59,678 nucleotides of DNA from Desulfobacterium sp. (GTDB lineage Bacteria > Desulfobacterota > Desulfobacteria > Desulfobacterales > Desulfobacteraceae): contig JAEINR010000026.1 of the NCBI GenBank assembly GCA_016342325.1, forward strand, positions 1 to 59,678, in the 5' to 3' direction. Position numbers and translations under genes: made by a program. Shown here piece by piece: positions 43,160 to 51,189 of the stretch; positions within the stretch are counted from its first letter, which is position 1; each line of letters begins with the position of its first letter. Under the pieces are notes generated by a model, which had not been told where the DNA came from, ran no database searches, and worked only from the letters and a program-made list of their open reading frames with translations.

Positions 43160-44173
43160 TCAAGGATGCAGACCTGACCCCAAAATGGTTTCCAGCCTTA
43201 TGGCAACGGAGGACCAGGTAAATTTCCCGGCCGCCTCAAGCCCCCTTTTCACAAGGAAACGCCTGAGCCGGGTATCCGTCATCAACCTTTCAACCTCTTG
43301 AGCCATGGCCAAGGGGCTGTCAACAGGAACAAACCGTGCATAGTCATCCTTTGGATCAAAGGATCTGTGGGCCGGAATATCCGACAACACAGCGGGGATG
43401 CCACAGGCCATGGCTTCCACCGCTGGAAGCCCGAACCCCTCACCGGGCAGGGAGACCCCGAGATAGACGCCACGGCTCTCCCGCACAACCCGTCCCACCT
43501 GTTCAGGGGTCAAATGGACATGGTACCGGGCCAGGGGGCCGGCCAAGGATTCCTCCTGCCCCTGGGTATCGTTTGCCGTGATCCGAATAAGCTCCAGGGA
43601 AGGATACCGCTGCTTTAAAAGGGAGAACGCCTTTAACCCCGCCCTGATATTCTTGACAGACATGGCCAGAGGGCCTGAGATGATAACAGTCTCAACTGGG
43701 AAAGCCTTTCCGGGATAAAAAATATCCGTTTCAATGCCCTGGCCTGCGGACCGGCACAGGATACCCGGGAACAAAGTTTTCAGCCTGTTGCAGAGCTGTT
43801 CCGACACGGTGATCTTGGGAACAGGGAGTTGATAGCCCGCAACGATCTGCTCCTTAAGATGGGCAACCTCATCAAGGCCCCCCTCATACCCCTGGACCAA
43901 ATGCCAAATCTTCTCCCTTATGCCCGGTTGATCGTAGAGGGCAAGGAGATGGAGGGGCGAGGTGGCAACCACCCGGTCAAAACGGCCGAGGATCTCCATG
44001 TCAAAGATATTTCCCTGGATAAAACCAACCCGGCCGTCAAACCAGTCCGGGAACCCATCCTGGCAGATAACAACGGTTTCATGTCCCAGGGCCGCAAGGG
44101 CTCTTGCCTGGCAGAACACCACCTTGACGCCCCCGCAGAGCATGGTCGAATCCAGAAGATAGATGATTTTCAA
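43160..44173 (-). CDS. GT4 family glycosyltransferase
   Basis: GT-B fold transferase (337 residues). IYLLDSTMLCGGVKVVFCQ is the N-terminal GG loop, ATSPLHLLALYD and YQLPVPKITVSEQL link the halves, and GEGFGLPAVEAMACGIPAVLSD is the E-x7-E donor motif of family 4. It lies 9 nt after the Wzm permease gene and starts with TTG at 44173 behind AGGA. It probably adds one sugar of the exported glycan on the cytoplasmic side. Donor unknown. Confidence 0.93.
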   Translation of the reverse strand: MKIIYLLDSTMLCGGVKVVFCQARALAALGHETVVICQDGFPDWFDGRVGFIQGNIFDMEILGRFDRVVATSPLHLLALYDQPGIREKIWHLVQGYEGGLDEVAHLKEQIVAGYQLPVPKITVSEQLCNRLKTLFPGILCRSAGQGIETDIFYPGKAFPVETVIISGPLAMSVKNIRAGLKAFSLLKQRYPSLELIRITANDTQGQEESLAGPLARYHVHLTPEQVGRVVRESRGVYLGVSLPGEGFGLPAVEAMACGIPAVLSDIPAHRSFDPKDDYARFVPVDSPLAMAQEVERLMTDTRLRRFLVKRGLEAAGKFTWSSVAIRLETILGSGLHP

Positions 44174-44182
44174 AAAATAGTC

Positions 44183-44986
44183 CTAGAGGACATCGCCAAA
44201 GGCGGGTTTGAGCCTCATGAAGAGCCAGGCGCCAACGGCATAGGAGAGAAACGAGATGATCGCCACCTGGACAAAAGCCAAAGGGTCTATCCTGTGGAGA
44301 AGCAGGACTCCCCGGTAGAGCTCAATGAACAGGGCCATGGGGTTTAAGCCTAGGAGAGGATGAAGGGACTCGGGCACCATGGAAACGGGATAGATCACAG
44401 GGGTGCCGTAGAACCACACCATGACGATCAGGGGCACAAGCTCGGCAAAATCCCTCACAAACACGCTTGCGGCCGATACAAAGCAGACCACCCCCATGAC
44501 AAACAAAAACTGCAAGAACACCAGGGGAACCACCCAGAGCCAGGAGAGATAAACGCCTGTTTTAACGGCCAGGAAGATCAGGAAGATCACAAACCCAATG
44601 CCGTTTGTGATGAACACGGCTCCGCAGCTTGCCAAGGGCAGAAGCTCAACGGGAAAGACCACCCGGGTGATGAGGCTTGCGTTCCCGATGAGGATCCCGG
44701 GAGCCTTTCCAAGGGTCTCTGCAAGAAAAAGCCAGGGGAAAAAACCTGCAAGGAAAAATATGGCAAAGCTGTCCGTTCCCGTATCCTCAACGGTCACACT
44801 GATCCTGAGCACCAGGGAAAAAAGAAATATGTAGATGCAGATATTGGCAACCGGATGGACAAGGGTCCACAGGGTTCCTGCAAAGGAGCCTGCAAAACGC
44901 CCCTTGATCTCCCTCAGAACAAACTCCCGTAACAGGTTGTATTTCTTGACTGCCGATACAACAGGCGCAAACATGAGCAAAGACAC
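44183..44986 (-). CDS. wzm: Polysaccharide ABC exporter permease (ABC-2)
   Basis: Membrane subunit of the O-polysaccharide exporter, 267 residues with six helices. REFVLREIKGRFAGSFAGTLWTLVHP is the amphipathic N-terminal ABC-2 motif (given in full as two parts, REFVLREIKGRFAGS and GTLWTLVHPVANI), and MVWFYGTPVIYPVSMVPES is the conserved loop before the last two helices. Starts: GTG at 44986 or ATG at 44974; AGGG lies upstream of both. Its ATPase partner Wzt is at 33151-34332 on the same strand, with unrelated genes between. GT4 follows after 9 nt. Confidence 0.94.
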   Translation of the reverse strand: MSLLMFAPVVSAVKKYNLLREFVLREIKGRFAGSFAGTLWTLVHPVANICIYIFLFSLVLRISVTVEDTGTDSFAIFFLAGFFPWLFLAETLGKAPGILIGNASLITRVVFPVELLPLASCGAVFITNGIGFVIFLIFLAVKTGVYLSWLWVVPLVFLQFLFVMGVVCFVSAASVFVRDFAELVPLIVMVWFYGTPVIYPVSMVPESLHPLLGLNPMALFIELYRGVLLLHRIDPLAFVQVAIISFLSYAVGAWLFMRLKPAFGDVL

Positions 44987-45003
44987 CCTATAATTTTCTC
45001 CGA

Positions 45004-45696
45004 CTATTGGTTTTTGGCCTTGTTGATAAAGTCCATGAATTTATTATGAAATTCAGGATTTTTACTTTGCTTCTGCTGGCTTTTTTTGATCATTTCAAGG
45101 AATGTGGCTGCACTCGTTTTGTTTGAAGCTGCTGCAGTGGGATCCTTTGGAGGAGTATTAATTTTCACGGAAGACTCTTTTTTCGAAGCAGGATTTTTAT
45201 TTTTTGTTCCTTTAACAGCATCTTTTTTCCCAGCAACCTGTATTGAAGAAACACCCGTCTTCCCCACAGAATTATCAGGAGCTTCTCGGATATTGATCTG
45301 TTCTACTTTCAGAGGGAAAGGCCTGTTTTTACTACTTTTATAAAGATCAAGGCGAACCGTCTCTTTTTTATTTGAAAGCAGAACATAATTTTTTCCGATC
45401 TTTTTGACCACCATCTCTCTTATCATGTCGCCTGTCTGCAAAATAGTTTTAGTTTTTTTGCTCTTTTTATCCCGAATAAAAACCTTACTCTTGCCTTGGG
45501 ATTTTATCACTCCTGTAAAATCAAGTTCCCTTTTCAGTTTTTCTGTAAGTTCAGACTTCTTGTTTACATTTTTATCCTCTTTATGATGTGGTTTATGAAC
45601 AAATATGTGTTTTTCAACCATTTCGGATGCATATACAGATTGCCCCAGGAATAAAAAATTCAACGAACAAACGCATAATAAAATTTTCATGATCAT
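45004..45696 (-). CDS. Secreted protein with GspC/PilP-like domain
   Basis: A 230-residue Lys-rich protein: signal peptide to about residue 24 (GQSVYAS), then residues 55-125 with LDFTGVIKSQGKSKVFIRDK, TILQTGDMIREMVVKKIGKN and YVLLSNKKETVRLDLYKS. That layout (short beta barrel with a G-D-x-I...V-V-x-I-x...Y-V-L-L pattern) is the homology-region fold of GspC and PilP, periplasmic parts of type II secretion and type IV pili. The C-terminal half is low-complexity Lys/Ser/Thr with a final helix. AAGGA precedes the ATG. Next to secreted proteins, a secretion role is tempting but unproven. Confidence 0.6.
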   Translation of the reverse strand: MIMKILLCVCSLNFLFLGQSVYASEMVEKHIFVHKPHHKEDKNVNKKSELTEKLKRELDFTGVIKSQGKSKVFIRDKKSKKTKTILQTGDMIREMVVKKIGKNYVLLSNKKETVRLDLYKSSKNRPFPLKVEQINIREAPDNSVGKTGVSSIQVAGKKDAVKGTKNKNPASKKESSVKINTPPKDPTAAASNKTSAATFLEMIKKSQQKQSKNPEFHNKFMDFINKAKNQ

Positions 45697-45848
45697 TTAT
45701 TTTTTCCTTTATTCAAACCACAATTCTATTATCTCACTTTTCAATATAATTTTCCTATAGCATAGCAGGTTAGAAAAAAACAGGCAACTTCATTGAAGAT
45801 AAATGCTGGCACTGGAAAAAAACTACGGAAATGGAGGCTGGTTTTTAT

Positions 45849-45973
45849 GGCTACCGACTTAAGCCGGGACACCCTGTAGAATAAGGCTTTTCTGGAACCC
45901 CCGATTCATGAGGCTTAGGTGCTGCCAAACTCTCATCAACCGGGTCAAACTGTCCCGCGTTATGTCGGTAGCC
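45849..45973. mobile_element. MITE-like element with 8-bp target duplication
   Basis: A 125-bp element with terminal inverted repeats that match at 20 of 23 positions: GGCTACCGACTTAAGCCGGG at the left and, on the other strand, GGCTACCGACATAACGCGGG at the right. It is flanked exactly by the direct repeat GTTTTTAT (45841-45848 and 45974-45981). No open frame of size lies inside. An 8-bp duplication fits IS families such as ISL3, IS66 or IS256; the parent transposase is not in the window. It occupies most of the 310-nt gap between the subtilase stop and the GspC-like gene. Confidence 0.8.
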
Positions 45974-46006
45974 GTTTTTATGTTTGCTTTATAAAATTTG
46001 CGATTC

Positions 46007-47611
46007 TTAGTCTGCAACCGACAGTGAAACCAGATTTTTTACCACAAGATTCCCCTGGTTAATCACATCTGCAATATCCTTTTCAATATCTTTATCTGTT
46101 GTATATGCGTAACAATACCACAATTTTTCGCCGACTATTGAATAGCCAAGCTTTTCCAGATTCAGTTCCGGAATCAAAGGATTTAAAAGATAATCTTCGG
46201 TTGTAACTGCAACCCTTGCATCTGCCGGATAATCTACAGCAGTATCCCAGTCGATAAACTCCTTGCCATTATAAAAAAAGGAGAACTCTTGCCCCCCCTG
46301 TATTCCTCCAATTAAAATCCATTCCTGCACAGGCGTGTCACCTGATTTTGGTGTCATGTTAAGCATACAATAATAATTATCTTTCAGGCCAACCTGTTTG
46401 GTAATGATTCCAGGCTCATGTCCAATCTTGTCATAACTATCATAAACAGCATTGAGCAGGCTGGTGCCATCTAAAATCCCATGGCCGAAAATATCATCCC
46501 TGCCATAGTTCCCAAGATCCCTGGAACCGCTGTAAAGCAGATCTATAATATCAAAACTGCTGAACCCGGGGAACTTTGATTTTAACAGTGCCGCAGCACC
46601 TGATATCATGGGCGTACTAAAGGAAGTGCCTGATGCATATGAGGAAGTGTTGCCAAGGGTGGTCACTTCAACAGCCACACCAGGAGCAACAATATCAAGC
46701 TCAGGTCCCTGGGGTGAAAACCAGTAGGCAATTGTTTCACTGTCATACATTGACCCCACAGCAACAACTTCTTCCATTGCAGCTGGAAACTCAACGGCAC
46801 CGCCATAGTTACCGGACGCACCGACAATTATACAACCGGCTGTTGAAGCGGCTTTAACTGCGCTTTGCACGGCCATGGAAGCATCAGTTATTGTGACACT
46901 CAAATTTATAATATCGGCTTTCATCTGCACCGCATAATAGATGCCCTCTGCAAGCTCTCCGGTATTAATTTGAAAACCGCCGCCGGAATTCAGCTTAACG
47001 GGCAGCACAGTACACTGGGGCGCGATTCGTGCGAGAATCGAAGTAACCATTGTCCCGTGTTCATGCTCATCCATGGGAACATTATCCATGTCCCCCATAT
47101 CCCATCCGGACAGATCATCAACATAGCCATTCTTATCATTGTCAATACCATCTTCTGGATTTTCACCGGAATTTGAAAACAGCATGGATACAAACAGGGC
47201 ATTCTCAAGGTCAATGCCCGTGTCAAGCACTGCCACAATGGTGCCAGAGCCTGTGGAAAGCTGCAGAAGTCCTCCCTTTTCGATAATATTTTCCCAGGTA
47301 TATTCATTTGATACCGGTTCCGATTGAATATGAACCGATTTTACCTGTTCAATAAAATTCACATGGCCTGAAGATTCAAAAAATTCCAGGATCTCAGTCT
47401 TATCTTTTGAATCAACCCAGATGCGAAAAAGAGTTGTACCTGGAATCTGCCTTATTTTTTCAACTGTTTCAGGCCATGCAAAAGATGAAGAACCTGGTTT
47501 TAAGGAGACATTAAACTCAATACGATCTTCTCCAAAAGCCTGGGGCACAACTCCAAGAGCAAGAAAAATCAAACAAACCAAGTAAACAAAAAATTTTTTA
47601 TGTATTGCCAT
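46007..47611 (-). CDS. Secreted subtilisin-family serine protease (S8) with shared C-terminal domain
   Basis: A 534-residue exported protease. Signal peptide to about residue 27 (PQAFG), a propeptide-like region to about 110, then the S8 domain with Asp130 (VAVLDTGID), His185 (HEHGTMVTS), oxyanion Asn268 (GASGNYGG) and Ser330 (SGTSFSTPM). An Asp-rich loop (DGIDNDKNGYVDD) resembles a calcium site. Residues from about 410 form an extra domain (SGDTPVQEWILIGG, KLWYCYAYTTD) that matches the end of the S-layer-like protein encoded just upstream. The gene follows that gene's terminator with its own GAGGG ribosome site. It may process or anchor to the surface layer. Confidence 0.93.
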   Translation of the reverse strand: MAIHKKFFVYLVCLIFLALGVVPQAFGEDRIEFNVSLKPGSSSFAWPETVEKIRQIPGTTLFRIWVDSKDKTEILEFFESSGHVNFIEQVKSVHIQSEPVSNEYTWENIIEKGGLLQLSTGSGTIVAVLDTGIDLENALFVSMLFSNSGENPEDGIDNDKNGYVDDLSGWDMGDMDNVPMDEHEHGTMVTSILARIAPQCTVLPVKLNSGGGFQINTGELAEGIYYAVQMKADIINLSVTITDASMAVQSAVKAASTAGCIIVGASGNYGGAVEFPAAMEEVVAVGSMYDSETIAYWFSPQGPELDIVAPGVAVEVTTLGNTSSYASGTSFSTPMISGAAALLKSKFPGFSSFDIIDLLYSGSRDLGNYGRDDIFGHGILDGTSLLNAVYDSYDKIGHEPGIITKQVGLKDNYYCMLNMTPKSGDTPVQEWILIGGIQGGQEFSFFYNGKEFIDWDTAVDYPADARVAVTTEDYLLNPLIPELNLEKLGYSIVGEKLWYCYAYTTDKDIEKDIADVINQGNLVVKNLVSLSVAD

Positions 47612-47620
47612 AACACCCTC

Positions 47621-47663
47621 ATAAAAAAAAGGGCAGGAAGCATCATTTCGCCCCCTGCCCTTT
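47621..47663 (-). terminator. Rho-independent terminator of the S-layer-like gene
   Basis: On the minus strand AAAGGGCAGG, a 16-nt loop and CCTGCCC are followed by an uninterrupted run of T (about 11). It lies 57 nt beyond the stop at 47720 and just before the protease gene. Confidence 0.88.
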
Positions 47664-47719
47664 GATCTGATCTAATCTGTAATACCATTCAAGAATCTCA
47701 AATGGTATTCACTGATTAA

Positions 47720-50700
47720 CTATTCAGGAATTACAAGATCGGTAACATTGTTCATCACAACTTTACCGGCATCAAGAAGATCCTTGAAGGTTCCTGTTGC
47801 CTCTGTGCTGTAAGCATATGCACAGTAGAGATCTCCGCCGCCTGCTGCTGTATAGCCAAGGGCCGCAAGATTAACACCCGGATGTACGAGGAACGGTGAA
47901 ACAAGTTCTCCGACATATGCAGCGGTAGTAGAATCGAGATCCACTACAAAGTCAGTACCGTTATATGCAAAATACCACACTGTACCGCTCACACCATTGG
48001 TACCACCGATGATGATCCATTCCTGAGCTGCGGTATCACCTGCTTCGGGAGTTGTATTCAGGGACATTGCATAGCTAGTTGCTACATTGGCTGCAACTTC
48101 AATATCACCTGTTTCTGTTCCACCTACGGCAGTCGGAGCAGCCTCGCCAACAGTTACAGCAACCACAGCAGTGGTTCCATCAGCGTCTGTCACGGTAATG
48201 TCAACAGGTCCGCCCTCGGCAACACCTGTAACAGTAAGGGTTGAACCGGCAATGGAAGCCGTTGCAACCGTATCGTCAGCAGACGCTACGGAATAGGGAG
48301 ACTGTCCGCCACTGATCTCAATGTCAGATGTTCCGGATGCAGCAATTTCCACTGCAGAGGCGCCCAGAGCAAGGGGTACTGTGTACTCTACAACATTGTA
48401 CTGCAGGGTCTGGGTGATTGTACCGTCAATGCTTCTTACGGTGACATCATACACACCGGGGATGGATCCTGCAATCACACGCAAGGGCAAACGACCCGTG
48501 TTTGCACCCACGTTGTTGCCTGTGGTGAAGGCTGCGCCTGCGGCTGTCTGCAGGGTAAGACCTGTTGTATCGTAATCAACAAAGTAACCGGCTGCCACTG
48601 TAAAGGTTGATCCAGCAGCAGTTCTGGGGAATATGGTAAGGGGCAAAGCGCCGTTTACAGACATTGTCTGAGTTGCGCCGGCCGGAAGTGTGTCGAAACT
48701 GGCAAGTGTTGATACCACAGGAAAGCTTACGGTAACGCCGTTTCCGTCATTTACACTTGAAATTCCGGGCTGGGTAAAGGTAAAGGTCAGTGCATCCGTG
48801 CCTGTTGTTCCGGCAGGATATGTGATCACAGCTGTCGTACCGCCAGTACCGGGAGTGATTGTTCCTGCAACGGTTCCCTGGGTGGAGGTCACTGTAAGTG
48901 TTCCGGCATTGTTGGTGTTGCCGTAGGCATCTTTCATGGAAACATGGCTACCGTCAATTGTTGCAACAAACTGACCTGAGGCAATGACCAAAGGTACGAT
49001 TGTTGTGGCCTGGGCACCGGCTCCATCTTTAACGTATGCCTTTGCAGCAGAACCTGCCTGTACGGCAAGGGCGGAATCGGTCTGGGGAGTAATTACAAAA
49101 TCAGCATAACTCTGACCCACATGCTGGACAAGGAAGCCGTTTGCTATGGCATTGGCACTTGTGATGGGCGCTGAAAACAGGGCCTGGATGTTGTCCGGGG
49201 CTCCGTTTGTCACACCAACTGTGCAGGTTTCATAGGTACCGGTTGCATTGGCAGTCAGGTTTGTAACCTTGATTGAATCGGTTGCAAGCAAAGTTGCCAT
49301 TTCAGCGGCGTTAAGGTCGGAGTTTGAACCATTCTGAACCACGTTATCAACACCGATTCCATTTAAAAAGAACTGGAAGGATGTACCAACTTTTGTTGCG
49401 GTTGCATTCAGATCAGAAGAGTTCATCTGACCGGAAGCACGCAGTATCATCTGGTTTGAAGATGCAACGGTCTTCAGGGGATACGCAGCAGATGCGGTAA
49501 GCAGTGTATTCAGGGGCACAGCCGCTGAAAGGGATGCAAGGCCTGCAGTAAAGGTTGAGCTATCCACCAGCAATGTCCCTGCGTTGGCATTTGCAGCAAT
49601 GGTGATATTAAAATCAGCGATCTTTGCATTGGCATCGGTAACTTTAACAACAGCGCCTGCATACCCCTGGGCTGCGATCTTGTTTCCATAGGCATCAAGC
49701 AGTTTGCCCGAAAAAGTAGGATCAAAGGAGATACCATCGTCATTTACATCGGCAGTTACTTGTGCGCCCGGCGTATTTGAAATCACGGCCCTGTCACAGG
49801 ACATGCCCACAGAAACGGGGGTTGCAGAGGGTAGAATCCACATATAGTCTATGGCTGCGGTGGCGTCGCTTACCTTGGAGGGGACAGATCCCACGCCGTC
49901 AAGGTCAGCAGTCACTGTATAGCGACCGGCAGCGGTAAAGCCTGAAGGAATCGAAACCTGGGCAACACCATTCTGCATGGTTCCGGTTGTTGTATAGACC
50001 GTGGCGGAAGATGCCCGGTTGTTACCAATGGTTTCAGTGGCTGCGGGGTCACCGGTAAGGGTTACGGTTACTGTGCCGCCTGCAGAAGTATCAAGGGCAT
50101 AGGCACCTGTTGAACTGACGACATAGGCATTTATGCCGAGGATACCGCCGGCAGCGTTGGCTGTCATACGGGCCTGACCTGATGCATAACCGATATCAGC
50201 AGTTAAGCTTGCAGGCGTTGTCGTGGGAACAGCATTACCGCTTCGACCACTGGTATCACCGGTGGCCTTGGTAAAGGACTCAATATTGAGAATGGAAGCA
50301 GCCATTGTTGTGGAGGCAACCTCAACATTGGTGGTGTTTGTTGCGATCAGACGGGTCTCAACATTTGTTGCACTGGCGTCTGTTCTTCGCTCATAAAGTT
50401 TAACCGTTACAACATCTGTTCCAGCGGCATTGTTAGCATAACCAACGTTTGCATACCCAACACCACTACCAAGCGTAATGTAACGTGTAAGTGCGGCAAG
50501 AGTACCGGTACCAGATGCGGCCGGGGAAAGACCAGTACCAACACCCATTGTGATAGCGTTGCCAAGCAGGGTGGTTACCGAAGCGATAATTGTGGAACCA
50601 CCGGCAACGCCGTAAATATCTACGTTGCCAAGGGAATCAAGGCCTTCAATGGTCAGGTTCAGAACACGACCGGTTGTGGCGTCAATGGCCGGGACGTCCG

Positions 50701-50824
50701 TTGAGACGTTGAGCCCGACTGTTGTGGTATCCCAGTTATCCAGTGCGGAAGCCCCGGATACCATCATTGCCAGCACCATCATCACAGCGATGACAGGGGC
50801 AAAAATCTTTCTGGTTTTCGTCAT
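47720..50824 (-). CDS. S-layer-like exported protein, Ala/Thr-rich beta-sandwich array
   Basis: A 1034-residue protein with signal peptide (MTKTRKIFAPVIAVMMVLAM, cleavage near residue 27, SGASA) and a body rich in Ala, Thr, Val and Gly and poor in Lys, Arg and Cys. Repeated short strands (VTVTLTGDPA, TVTADLDGVG, ILRASGQM) suggest a chain of Ig-like domains; about 830-895 is a Big-type domain (SIAGSTLTVTGVAEGGPVD). The last 115 residues (AGDTAAQEWIIIGG, LYCAYAYSTE) recur at the end of the protease. It has a good AGGAG, a long leader and a strong terminator, as for an abundant protein. Function as surface layer or large adhesin is inferred from composition. Confidence 0.82.
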   Translation of the reverse strand: MTKTRKIFAPVIAVMMVLAMMVSGASALDNWDTTTVGLNVSTDVPAIDATTGRVLNLTIEGLDSLGNVDIYGVAGGSTIIASVTTLLGNAITMGVGTGLSPAASGTGTLAALTRYITLGSGVGYANVGYANNAAGTDVVTVKLYERRTDASATNVETRLIATNTTNVEVASTTMAASILNIESFTKATGDTSGRSGNAVPTTTPASLTADIGYASGQARMTANAAGGILGINAYVVSSTGAYALDTSAGGTVTVTLTGDPAATETIGNNRASSATVYTTTGTMQNGVAQVSIPSGFTAAGRYTVTADLDGVGSVPSKVSDATAAIDYMWILPSATPVSVGMSCDRAVISNTPGAQVTADVNDDGISFDPTFSGKLLDAYGNKIAAQGYAGAVVKVTDANAKIADFNITIAANANAGTLLVDSSTFTAGLASLSAAVPLNTLLTASAAYPLKTVASSNQMILRASGQMNSSDLNATATKVGTSFQFFLNGIGVDNVVQNGSNSDLNAAEMATLLATDSIKVTNLTANATGTYETCTVGVTNGAPDNIQALFSAPITSANAIANGFLVQHVGQSYADFVITPQTDSALAVQAGSAAKAYVKDGAGAQATTIVPLVIASGQFVATIDGSHVSMKDAYGNTNNAGTLTVTSTQGTVAGTITPGTGGTTAVITYPAGTTGTDALTFTFTQPGISSVNDGNGVTVSFPVVSTLASFDTLPAGATQTMSVNGALPLTIFPRTAAGSTFTVAAGYFVDYDTTGLTLQTAAGAAFTTGNNVGANTGRLPLRVIAGSIPGVYDVTVRSIDGTITQTLQYNVVEYTVPLALGASAVEIAASGTSDIEISGGQSPYSVASADDTVATASIAGSTLTVTGVAEGGPVDITVTDADGTTAVVAVTVGEAAPTAVGGTETGDIEVAANVATSYAMSLNTTPEAGDTAAQEWIIIGGTNGVSGTVWYFAYNGTDFVVDLDSTTAAYVGELVSPFLVHPGVNLAALGYTAAGGGDLYCAYAYSTEATGTFKDLLDAGKVVMNNVTDLVIPE

Positions 50825-51189
50825 TTTTTTCTCCTAAACTATTTGAGTAATAAAATTTTGCAGCACCATGCTGCTAAGATCAAGAAACAAAGGAAAAGTT
50901 TTCGCTACCACCTCCTCCCGCAGTTTCTTAAAAATTTAAAGTCATGCGTCATCCTATGCACATTGCATTATTTCCGCATCACACTAATATTTAAAATCAT
51001 ATAAAGCATATTTCATGCCACCCTATTGATTTATGCATTTTTCTTCAAACAAACACCCCATACCCCTAAACTGCCCAGGAAAAAACCCTTTTTCCAATCA
51101 AGGCACCTGAAACCCCGCTGGTTATTTTTTCCCAACCATGGCTAGATTCAACCACATTGTCTTGATCCCGACAACCCGCTTTCGGACAG
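50825..51189 (-). promoter_or_regulatory. Long A/T-rich leader of the S-layer-like gene
   Basis: This 365-nt gap has no gene. On the minus strand it carries, near the start, a hairpin GCAGCA-tgg-TGCTGC (50860-50874), a purine-rich GGGAGGAGGTGGTAGCG (about 50912-50928) that looks like a second ribosome site without a start codon, and A/T-rich blocks (TTTAAATTTTTAAG, TTTATATGATTTTAAATATT) where the promoter should be. No -35/-10 pair is convincing. The end next to 51190 has no clear terminator for the TPR gene. Confidence 0.4.

Noticed and set aside
45849-45973. Possible riboswitch (cyclic-di-GMP type)
   Set aside because: It folds well but lacks the conserved cores of riboswitch classes I know; the exact 8-bp flanking duplication explains it better as an insertion.
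50910-50928. GGTGGTAGCG resembling the ops (RfaH) element
   Set aside because: It is only a partial match to GGCGGTAGCGTGC, lies before a protein gene rather than a glycan operon, and no RfaH-like gene is in the window.
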